DNA of 64,000 nt from Mansonella perstans (lineage: Eukaryota > Nematoda > Chromadorea > Rhabditida > Onchocercidae), in assembly GCA_037074765.1 (NCBI GenBank), contig JBAMDO010000579.1, positions 558,001-622,000 of the forward strand, written 5' to 3'. The position numbers were made by a program, and so were the translations under genes. The notes beneath the pieces were generated by a model. That model searched no databases. It was not told the DNA's origin and was given only the letters and a program-made list of their open reading frames with translations. Below, piece after piece: positions 24,825 to 35,800 of the stretch (within the stretch, counting starts at the first letter, position 1; each line of letters opens with the position of its first letter).

Positions 24825-25860
24825 TCACTCTACTCAAACCACTGAGGTATAACTCTGTTGTGCATTACTGGAAAACTCCTTGCAAGATTTAGGATTTCTT
24901 TCAGAAAGTCTATTTGGTTTCAAAGCTAATAGGAATACCGCAGACATGGCATTTGTTCTCAGATAACTGCAAGAGAAATGTGGAGAACAGACAAGTGACC
25001 TTTCGTTGACCTCACCAACACTCTGCTATATGACGATCAGCAATTATCAATGGTAAAAAACAAGGTTGCGTTTTCGCATCAACTCTATTCAAAATTTTCA
25101 GGATAATGCTCCAAAGAGCCACGCAGAGCACGATATCTTTATAAACGACTGATATTTATAACTGATATTGTCCATAAAAAGCTTATCCAAATTAAGACAC
25201 TTAAGGCCTACATCAAGGCCCTAAAATACTGCTTTTTGATGATGATGCCGCCTCGATGCTCACACTGAAGTAACTTCGCATCAATTAATATACTGTTTTT
25301 CAAAGGTCATTGAGCTTTTTGGGATGGAAGTCAGCTTAAAGAAGCAGACGTTTCCTACCAATCTCTATCACAATCCTTCCCGCACCATCGTAAATAAATC
25401 AGAGCCTAAGTCAGTCCAGCAGTCAGCAGCTGTCTAAGAAGCATCATTTCGGACGCGACGATCGACGGAGAGATATACAAGAAAATAGCAAAAACGTATA
25501 GAATTCTCGAAAAACTTCATAAAAGAGTCCAATGCAATAATCATCTGATAAACACTCCAAAGATTCGTATCAAAGCCATAATTCTGTTTTTGTCTAACAT
25601 TTTATACACTGTTGTATTTGGAACTGACCATGGAAGCACTGACCATCTTCAACTTGATCGATGTTTCCATCAACGCTGCTTCCGTGCAATCCTAAACATC
25701 CACGCACTGACTGCTTGATGCCCAATATTGAGGCGAAGCTGAGAACGAAATTGTCCGGGGAAAGTCACGTTTCCGGGATAGAGACCACGAAATCTTCAAG
25801 ATTGTGCCGTATGGTGGACTCGTTACTGGCTGCAGCAAAAAAAGAGATCCAACAAGAAAA
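24825..25860 (+). mobile_element. Dead LINE (non-LTR retrotransposon) reverse transcriptase fragment
   Basis: Pieces of an RT appear in the right order with stops and frame changes between them: an LRYNSVV-like start near 24842; KKQGCVFASTLFKIF at about 25056 (canonical KQGC...PTLF); LFDDDAAS at 25232 (canonical FADDAA catalytic box, with Asp replacing Ala); ATIDGEIYKKIAKTYRILEK near 25460; FHQRCFRAILNI at about 25665; and SRLCRMVDSLL at about 25795. This is the layout of the endonuclease-RT LINE proteins common in animals. No intact frame, flanking repeat or poly-A tail could be defined, so the ends are approximate. The element is inactive. Confidence 0.7.
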
Positions 25861-27122
25861 TGAACTCCTTGAAACAATACCTTAGCTATATTGAATACTA
25901 CCAGTTGTCTATTCTGACCGGGAGACACTATAATACATCACTCATAATGCCACTGTCTCCTTCGAAAACACGTGAAATCTGCCGATAGGAGTAGAGACAT
26001 ACTTCGCTAATGCGTTCAGAATTTTCCCTTACAATTAAAGATTTGCCTATTCCGTACTGGCCTTTCCAGCCATCAGCGTGCCTGGTAAGCACGTGATGTG
26101 TAGAAGAACGCTTCCTATGTCTTCATTTCCAAAAAGCCAAGCTATAATGATATGTTTTATATTTGGAAATATTTATAAATTGTCAGCAGAAAACAAATTA
26201 ATGACAAAAAATGTAAATTTCATTAAATTTTGTATTGCAATGAGAAAATAGAAAAGGCTTTCTTGTATCAACTGATGTAATCACCATGAAATCTTTTCAT
26301 TGTTTGACAAAGTTTTTCCATACTATCTCATTGATCTCATGCAGAAGGAATTGAATTCATTTATATTATCGCTTGAAAATTTCTGACTTTCGTGATACAC
26401 GTTTTATTAATCTGTTTGAAAAAAAATGCAAATTTTTAAAAAAAAATTGAAATTTTAAAATTGAAATTTTAAACTTTTGAAGTTTTTCTGTTTTAAATTC
26501 CCGCATGCCTTTCAATAAATATTGTCATAGCGAGCATTTCAACTTTGGATAATCGAAACTTTCAAATGATCAGCGTTCCACACAAGCATTCCCCAATCAT
26601 TCCAAAAGACGCGATTAAATTCATCGATAAATTAACATCTTGTGTTCATTCCGTGGATATAACTCTCGTGATCCGTAAATATTTTCATTGTATGGTGAGC
26701 CAATTTAACGGACCATAGCGGATGGACTTCCTTTGCTGTGCCTGAATAGGTATATAATGGTTGGTAGGATAATTGCGCATTGTGTTTTCTAAATTTTCAG
26801 GGATTTTTCGGCAGTGGAAGGTGTAACGTTATATAAATATTGATTGATTCTAAAATATTTTCCTTAGTAATTGTTTATTTTTAATTATTTAAATAAATTT
26901 AATCCATGTTTTATCTTTGTAAACATAATTTTAATTCTTTTATACAAAATATTAATTTATTAACAAATATTTTCTTTAATCATCAATAGTTTCTCTCCTT
27001 ACAACGCTATTTTCGTATATTGCAAATAATACATAAAAAATATGAGCCATTCTTTTATCTAATAATCTAATAATGTGCCAAATGTATATTTGAATACGTT
27101 GTGAAGCAAATCTGCTTTTGCG
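25861..27122. other. Region between LINE relic and rps-19 repeat array
   Basis: No gene recognised. 25861-26120 may be the LINE 3' tail. 26580-26760 is somewhat less AT-rich and could belong to the rps-19 upstream regulatory region, but no specific element was identified. Confidence 0.35.
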
Positions 27123-27320
27123 TTTACGTTAACAAACGTATCCTTCCAGACATTTTACGTTAACAAACGTATCCTTCTAGACATTTTACGTTAACAAACG
27201 TATTCTTTAAACATTTTACATTGACAAACGAATCCTTTCAGACATTTTACGTTAACAAGCGTATCCTTTCAGACATTTTACATTAACAAATGTATCCTTT
27301 CAGACATTCGTTAACAAATA
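27123..27320 (+). repeat. 31-bp tandem array in the rps-19 promoter/leader, carrying splice-acceptor-like sites
   Basis: Six units of 30-31 bp plus a partial seventh follow the pattern TTTACGTTAACAAACGTATC then CTTTCAGACAT. Units 4, 5 and 6 carry CCTTTCAG (AG at 27240-27241, 27271-27272 and 27302-27303), unit 1 carries CTTCCAG, and units 2-3 have lost the AG in that position. The core ACGTTAAC repeats with few changes. The array ends 10 bases before the rps-19 ATG. Using the last acceptor would leave a 27-nt leader, typical for spliced-leader trans-splicing. Confidence 0.9.
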
Positions 27321-27330
27321 ATAAAAGACG

Positions 27331-28498
27331 ATGGTTAAACCAACTAGTGTTAAAGATGTTGACCAGCATGAAATGGTTAAACATATTGCGCATTTTTTAA
27401 AAAAAAGTGGAAAAGTAAAGGTGCCCGATTGGTCAGATCTTGTGAAAATGGGAAGTTACAAAGAACTTGCACCTATTGATATTGACTGGTACTACACCAG
27501 AGCTGCTAGCGTTGCACGCCGTCTTTATATTCGGTCTCCAACAGGTTACTCGAATTCTTTCTTCGTCTCGTTTTTTTTTGTAATCTCAATTAGAATAAAA
27601 GGGTAATGATAAAGAACAGACCTGCAAAAAAGTCAACTTGATCAGTTGACTGATCTTATGTGATATCGTCGTGGCTTAGCTTTGCGAACACAGATTTAAG
27701 GAATTTCATCCGCGTTTGACGTAGACTCGCTTGTGACTAAGAAGTCAATGCGAGATAGGTAAATGCGCTTGTATATGATATTGCGAAGACCAAGTTAGAC
27801 GGTGTAGGCAGTGCGCATTTTTTTTACAAGGTCTTTTCTCCTTGACGTTGATTTTAAGGTTGATAAAAGAGACGGCAACATTGTGATCGAATGTTAGAAT
27901 TAGACCAATAATTTATGGAGTTTTCCGAAGGCTCTGTGTGCTTTTATAATTCTGTGTTCATGGCATCTGCTAAAATGATACTTCTAGATAACAGAAGTAG
28001 TTGACTTCAATAATTTACATCAGTTGATTAATTGACTAATCTTATGTATATCTTTCTCTCTATGTGGATGTCGATTTCTCGTACAACTCTGGAAATGATG
28101 TTAGGAAGCAGTTTACAGGGGTTGGTGCTCTACGGCGCGTTTATGGTGGAAGCAAGCGACGAGGAGTAGCTCCAAATCATTTCTGTAAAGCTTCTGGTTC
28201 TGTTATTCGAAAAGCGCTTCAAACACTGGAAGCCATAAAGTGGGTTGAGAAACATCCGGAAGGCAATGGCCGAGTACTTTCCCGACAGGTCTAATTGTTT
28301 TTATTTGAAACTAAGTATCTATGAATATAGTTGCATCATAAAGCTATTATGGAATAATGGCGGTTTTCTTATAGCAAAGATTCTTTACCAAGTCCATTAA
28401 TTCGCAAGTTTTTAACTGACAGTGTTTAGGGGCGAAAAGATTTGGATCGAATTGCTGCACAAATACAGCAGAGTAGTGTGGTGGATTTGGAACAATAA
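27331..28498 (+). CDS. rps-19: Small ribosomal subunit protein eS19 (RPS19)
   Basis: Exons 27331-27544, 28119-28288 and 28430-28498 join in phase to 150 residues, close to the usual 145-155 of the family. The start [20 protein letters not shown] is followed by [20 protein letters not shown] and [17 protein letters not shown]. Exon 2 gives [20 protein letters not shown], and exon 3 gives [13 protein letters not shown]. These are hallmark eS19 blocks (DWYYxRaAsxaRrlY; YGGxxRrGvxPxHF). The protein belongs to the 40S head and is needed for small-subunit maturation. The frame ends VVDLEQ-TAA. Two overlapping AATAAA signals follow at 28608 and 28612. The leader is probably trans-spliced from an acceptor in the upstream repeat. 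Confidence 0.96.
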
Positions 28499-28607
28499 CA
28501 ACAAAAGCATTAATTGATTGTTATCTTGGTTTTTTTTTTCATCTTGTATATTGTGGTAATTAGTTCCACAACATATGCTGGTTCAAATAACTTACCTCCT
28601 ATAAGTT

Positions 28608-28617
28608 AATAAATAAA
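28608..28617 (+). terminator. Polyadenylation signal of rps-19
   Basis: Two overlapping AATAAA hexamers lie about 110 nt after the stop codon. Confidence 0.6.
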
Positions 28618-29867
28618 ATCAATTCATCTCTTCAATACATTCTTTTATATTCTGGCGCGAACCATAAATCGAGGACTTATTTGTTTGTCATGTTTAATTT
28701 TTTGTCATGCATATATTGATACTTCACAGGAAATTGTGCGCTGGAAATTGTGAGAAGCTGTAGATCTTAGGAAAACATGATCTCTATGCTAGAAAACTTC
28801 ATTTTAACGCAGTTAAGTCTTGGTAACTGTTAAACATACTTTCTCAAGTTCAAAAAGTAGATCTGACTGATTGGAAGTTTTTCCTAGAATTAAATTTTTC
28901 TTAACCCCTACAAACTGTAATTCTTTCATAGTTTAATCTAGTACGGGTTACAGAATTTTCTTGAATAGCTACAAATACTTAGAGTGATGATCAATCAATT
29001 TTATGTTTTGAATTTAAATCATTTAATACACCAAATGACCTATTAATTATTGCTTTACGCAATCTGTCAACTGCTTTGAATTTGACAGTCAAGAAATGGA
29101 TACGCTATGTACCACTCGCGGATATCTTGAAAGGATTTTCGCTTTAAAGATTTCGGAGGATTTGAAACTCGCAAGAATGAGATCACTGCATTGAATTCTT
29201 GAATAAAGCATGATGGGTCAGAAAGATTTAGACTAATCCTTGGTATCAATGCAGAGAAATTGACTTGCAATATATTCCAGTATAAAATACAAACTATTCT
29301 GAATGCCTTGGTGAGAGTGGATTTCAACCACTGTTATAAATTTATTTTCACCAATCTTATTTTACTTCTGAATTGACTTACGAATTAATGATTATGAATT
29401 TATTTCAATTTACATTCCTTCATTCCAATGCTCGCGTCGCCAGTGTTCATTGTATGACTTAGCGAATGAGAAGAAAATGGGACGGAGTTAAAGTATTCAT
29501 CCTCACCTGAAAATGCTGTATACTAGATCAAACAAAAAAAGATTCAGAAACTTAAATAGTAATAGTTATTAACTTAGTAATAAGTAATTAATAATAGTTA
29601 TTAAAACTAATTAGTGATAGTTACTAACTTAGTAATAGTTACTTAAATAATAATGATGCAAGATTTTAGTTTTTTAAGAAGATATCGTCGTATTATTCTT
29701 TGAATTATGATAGATTCTGAATGTTAGCATGGAATCTTTTAGACTTGTGACATTGAAATGCTTTAGTCTGATAATAATTAAATTGTTATCAGCAATCGCT
29801 TGGTTTATTTCTAGCGGTCATTGATTTCTTTTTTAATGAGGTATAAAAATTTTATGAAATCCCGACA
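28618..29867. other. Intergenic region upstream of the PPIP5K gene
   Basis: No gene recognised. 29550-29660 contains short imperfect repeats of TAGTTATTAACTTAGTAA type. An 86-codon minus-strand frame at 29067-29327 has no recognisable pattern. Confidence 0.45.
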
Positions 29868-32800
29868 ATGTTATCGAATCGTGAATCAGCAAAGAAGGTT
29901 AGCTTTTTATTCCCGAATCATTTAGTTAGTTGAAATAAAATTTCAAAGGTAATTTGAAAAAGGTATAATCGAAAACATTTGGTTCGGTTTATTAAAATTA
30001 TCAGTGGCTATATAAAAAAAATTTTTATAAAAAAAAAATAGAAAAAAAAAGTAAAAAAAATTTTATCAGTACAAGACTAGACAAATTCGATGAGTTCATA
30101 GGAATGTATGACTGTATGTGTACTAATGTTTTCATGGGATACATCTAGTATCTGTCACACATAATTATTCATTCATCGGAATAGAATGTAAGATAAATTA
30201 TAAAGAAATGAGTTGTGAATTATTCAAAAGCATTAAATCTTTGAAATCAATCAAAATCTGCAAGTGTATTTTTTTCTCTCTTTGATACTTTTTTAAATAA
30301 CTGCTTTACTATATCGATCAGCTGTTTTAATTTTATAAAAATAGTAATTTAAGATTTAAATTTTTGAATAAGTTTAGCAAAAAAAGCAATCGAATTTTTG
30401 AAAAAAAATTCGTTACAGTTATTCTATGATCATTTTTTTATTTATTTGAGATAATAATCGGAGTTTGTACGATGAAAAGAAAGGCAACGAGCAAGCCAAT
30501 GCAAGAAATCATGGCAAAAATAGTTGAATATTACGCGGTATGCATTTATTAGTATAGTAGTTTTTGTATATAGTTTTTATAATAGTTTTTACAAGTAATA
30601 GTTTTTTATAATAGTTTTTCTCATTTGCAATTTCAGTAATTGTTTTTTTTTTTTTTTCGAACAGATGGATGCAATTATAGTAAGATTCGCATTGCTTGAT
30701 TGTTATGCGGTAAGATTTTTATGTATGTACTTCAGTGGAAATAATAATCCGACATTTTAGGATTGGCTTGAATTTGTGGTATTTCCTGAAGAGGTAATAT
30801 TGAATGAGCCAGTTGAACGATGGCCATTGTGTGATTGTTTAATCAGTTTTCATGCGACAGATTTTCCTTTGCATAAAGCTATCGAATATGAACGTTTAAG
30901 GCATCCATATGTTATTAACGACCTATATAGGCAGTATGATCTTGTGGGTTTTATTTCGTATGTTGTAAAATAATTTTAATTTATTTTTTTAATTTAGCTT
31001 ATTTTCTTTAAAACATATGATGACATCATAAATATCCTTATATAATGATGTTATTTTGTAATCTTTAACAGTTTTTATTATTTTAACATGACATTTTATA
31101 GTCACTTATTTTAAAAAATCTTTCAGTTAGATCGATGCAAAGTTTTTAAAGCTTTGGCTCGTGCAGGGATTGAGCATCCACGTCATGGTGTTCTCTTGCG
31201 TGATAAGGAAGGAAAAGTTGGCAAGTTCATTTTCAAATTATTCTTTTTACAATGCTGTTAATTTTATAATTTGTTCTCTTCATATGTTACAAGTGTAATT
31301 CTGATCTGTTTTCTAAAAAATTTTTTTTGTTGAGAAGGAACGTTGAAGGAATATAGCGATCATATTGAGGTCAATGGGATGGTGTTCAATAAACCGTTTG
31401 TGGAAAAGCCATTATCTGCTGAAGATCATAATGTATACATCTATTATCCAAGTTCCGTTGGTGGTGGATCACAGCGTTTGTTTAGAAAGGTGATTATCCA
31501 GATAACGTTAGTGTGTAAATTGTTTGGATTGGGTTTTTATTTGTGAGAAAAATATGAATCACTGTTTTGCACAATGATTCATACGAAGTAAAAAAGATCC
31601 ATATTTTGTACATGTAAGAAAATAATTCTCGCACGCATATGAGATTCCAAATCTTACGTGATAAATATTTTCAAATATAAAAATATATAATTTCCTTCAA
31701 TGGTACCGGTTATATATTAAATTTATAATTTATCAAAACAGTCGTCTGTTTAAAATTTTTTTGATGCTATGTTCTCATATCTGAAATGCCCTAGTGGAAC
31801 TAAAAGCTACTTAGTCGTTGTTTTCTGCAATGTAGTTTAATTCCTTCATAATATAATAGTGAGTGAAATCTTATATGGAATGAATATCTATGCGAAATTA
31901 AAGGGACACATAGATTTTTAATGCATCTTAAAAAATAATTCGTTGTTCCATTCCGAATTGGAGCGCAGTGTTATGTTTTTCATTTTATTTCTTTTGACTT
32001 AAAAAAAATGATTGAAAACAAAAAATTTCTGTTTTTCAACGAAATGTTTTGTACAAGGACTTCGGAATGATTGGTTTTATATAAAAATCATTTCAGGCAT
32101 CTCTATAAGAATTATTTTTAAGAAAAACTTCCGTATTTTACAGATAAAAAATCGCAGCAGTTGGTATTCTCCCGTAAGTACAGTTCGTCGGGAAGGTTCT
32201 TACATTTACGAAGATTTTATACCGGCAGACGGCACTGATGTTAAGGTATTGTTTAAGTCTTAGCGAAGTGGGTGATAGTGATTAATTCAGATTATAAGTC
32301 GAATTTTTAAGCGTTATGATATTCTTCACATGTTTCTCCAAGTATTTCGATCCAGGTTTATGCCGTAGGCCCGTATTATGCTCATGCGGAAGCTAGGAAA
32401 GCACCTGGTTTGGATGGAAAAGTTGAACGTGATTCACATGGGAAAGAAGTTCGTTATCCAGTTATTTTAAGTAGCAAGGAAAAATTGATTGCAAGAAAAG
32501 TGGTTATGGCGTTTGGGGTAAGTTTGCTGAAAATTATTGATTCAATCTTTTGCGCACATTCACTACACTTATTTAAACGACTAAAGTTGATTTTTTGATT
32601 AATAAAATGCTTTTGCAGCAAACTGTTTGTGGTTTCGATTTGCTACGTGCAAATGGCAAATCTTTTGTGTGTGATGTTAATGGATTCTCATTTGTGAAAA
32701 CTTCAACAAAGTATTATGAGGACACGGCAAAAATTCTAGGGAATACTGTATTACGACGATTGGCATCATCAATGAGTATACCATGGCAGATTCCGTATCA

Positions 32801-35800
32801 GGATGGTAATTGCTTCTTAAGCTCTTTAAAAATAAATTTATTTGCAGATATGAGCTGACTTATTTATTTTCTACTTCATAATGAACATCAACTTTCGACT
32901 AGTTTCAGATGACCCACCACTAGTTTCAACACCGAGTGGAAAAATAATGGAGTTAAGATGCGTCATTGCCATTATTAGACATGGTGATCGAACTCCAAAA
33001 CAGAAAATGAAGGTAGTGTTACACTTTCTGCGTAAATTTTTTTATATTTCTTGAAGAATAATTACAGCAAATTGTTGAAATACTTTTCGTAAAATTATCT
33101 TAAAAATTGAATCGCATCAACGCTTTTTGCTATTTTTCGGCTATATGAGTTGAAACTTTGCTGAAATCATCGAAATGAACTGACTTGAATGAACTTTTAT
33201 TTTCTTTTGTTATATCTTGTGTGCACTACTTCTGTTCGCAGGATGATTCGTAATATAAGATGAAAGTATCAGCTTCCTTCTTGCCTGCCGATTTTGCCAT
33301 TAAAATTTATTAACAGATTGTTGTGACGGATCAACGATTCTTCGATTTATTCAAAAAATATAATGGGCACAATAAAAATGAAATCAAAATGAAACGACCT
33401 AACCAATTAATGGAAGTACTAGAACTTGCCCGCGAAATCCTTCATGAGCAGCAAGTGAGAACATTATTGGATAGTTCAGCTGTATTAGTCTTTCAAAGCT
33501 TTTGGAAAATATTCTGAAAATGAAACTTTCAAGGTGCGTCGCAATGAATCATTGAAAGAAATAGAATCTTGTGAAGTTGATGATGCCAGTTCCTCTAAAC
33601 CTGTAATAGATTTGGAGCAATGTGAAGAAGCGATCAAAAAATGGGATCAAGTGCGTACTGTTCTTGAGATGTAAGTATTTTATGTTTAAAATTACTACAT
33701 ATTGAAAATATCTCTCTTCTCTTATGCTTTGCAATTTTTTTGAAGGTATGGGCATTTTTCGGGTATCAATAGGAAAGTGCAATTGAAGTATTTGAAACCA
33801 CGTGAAATCAAAACGTCTGATGATGAAGAAATGCATCAGCAATCAGCGCTTATGCTTATTCTGAAATGGGGTGGCGAACTGACCACTGCAGGTTACGTTT
33901 TCCTTCCAGAATTTTCAGTTGGTATTTCTTCTTGTAACATAACAGAAGTTCATTTAACTTGAGGTTTCTTCAGGGAATTTGCAGGCAGAAGCACTTGGAA
34001 AACTATTCCGAACTTTGTATCCTGGAATTAGGAGAACTGATGGTAAAAGTTGTCCGGAGGATACACAAGGTATGTTTTTGTCTCTGAAATAGTTAAAAGG
34101 CTTGACGGTTAAAAGGTTTTGAGATTCTTGCATCTTTTTGGGTTTTCTCGCACATTTTTTATTTCATTTTCTTTTAAAAATACGCTTCAAATTAAAGTTC
34201 AGGTTTGGGATTTCTTCGCCTCCATAGTACCTACAGGCATGATTTGAAAATTTATGCATCTGATGAAGGACGTGTTCAAATGACTGCAGCTGCTTTTGCC
34301 AAGGTAGGCCATATTGAGATTGCTTCATTTTTTGATGAAGTAGATCATAATTTATTTAATTTTGAGGAATGAGAGAAGTCAGTCAGGTTTTACGAAGCGA
34401 TTTTCGAGTTCAGGATCACACTTTTAATGTTTTAGGGTCTTTTGGCATTGGAGGGTGAACTTACACCAATTTTAATGCAAATGGTTAAATCAGCCAACAC
34501 TGACGGACTTCTGGACGATGATATTAACGCGCGAGATTTTCAACAAGAACTGAAATGCTATCTTCATTCAGCACTACAAGTATTTCCTTTATATGGACTA
34601 TCGGATATAAATTTTAATATAATAAAAAGGAAAAAAAAGAATGTTTATTTATTATTTTACAGGTAGATCGTGACTGGACAGTAGAAGATCATGAAAATTT
34701 GAATCCTTCGGGTGTTCGTTCTCTAGCGAATGCTATGGAATTTATTAAAAATCCTCGGAAAATGTGCGAAGAAATTGCAAGTTATGTGCAGCAAATGGTA
34801 GAAATAATTCAGTGGCATAAATACAACAAATCAAGTTTGTTTCAAGCGAATATTTCGAAGTGTCGGATTATTCTGAAGTTTTCTTGCCACAGTATTGAAT
34901 TTTTACATGTGATGTATTTTTCAAGATCGGTCCTTGTATTTAAATGAATCTTGGGACTTGGCAGAACGGCGTTGGGCTAAAGAATTGCAAGAATTCCGTC
35001 GAGTTAACAAAAACGGTGATGTAGAATTCGACATTTCTAAAATCCCGGATATTTACGATAACATCAAATATGATATGGAGCATAATCCGGAATTATGTAT
35101 TAGTAATGAAGGCCAATTTGAAAGAATGTACTTGTGTGCAAAAAATATGGCGGATATCGTCGTTCCGCAGGTTTCGAAATTTCTGCTGACAAATGCTTTT
35201 AAATTCATTTGACATATTTGATATTCTTCTGATTGTAGCCCATATATTTCTTACTTTGCTAATGTGGGTGTTATACTAGCGAATTCCCTCCGCATTCTAT
35301 CCGTTATACTGATGTTTTGGTCGATTAAGACTAACAGAAGTGATAGGTCTTAATGGATTCGCATTAAATTTTACTTGACCATTTTTTTACTTGGTGGTCT
35401 TTTTACATAAAATTCTTTTTGAGCTTGCCTCTGTCTTACTGATTTCAAAAGAAAGAAACTGTTATTAAATATTATAAAAGTCAAGTTTTTATTGCTTCAA
35501 AGTCTTTGCAGGAATATGGAATTAGTGAAAAGAGCAAAGTAATCATTGGGCAACATGTTTGCACTCCTCTACTGAAAAAAATAAGAAGTGATCTTCATCA
35601 TTGCGTTGAAAATCCGAATGAAGATGATACGCAAACTCGTCTGGATCCAAGGTGATTATTTCGCAGTGCCATTTATACATTCAAATTCTTCAAGACTGTT
35701 TGCATAAGTTTTATGTTTCAGAGCATCCCAAGGAATCGCTACACCTCTTCGACATGTCCGCACTCGCCTTTATTTTACTAGCGAATCACATATACACACC

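Noticed and set aside
30472..30474. ATG at 30472 as the PPIP5K start
   Set aside because: The upstream codons IIIGVCT match the conserved start of the kinase domain, and an acceptor precedes them at 30450, so translation begins in an earlier exon.
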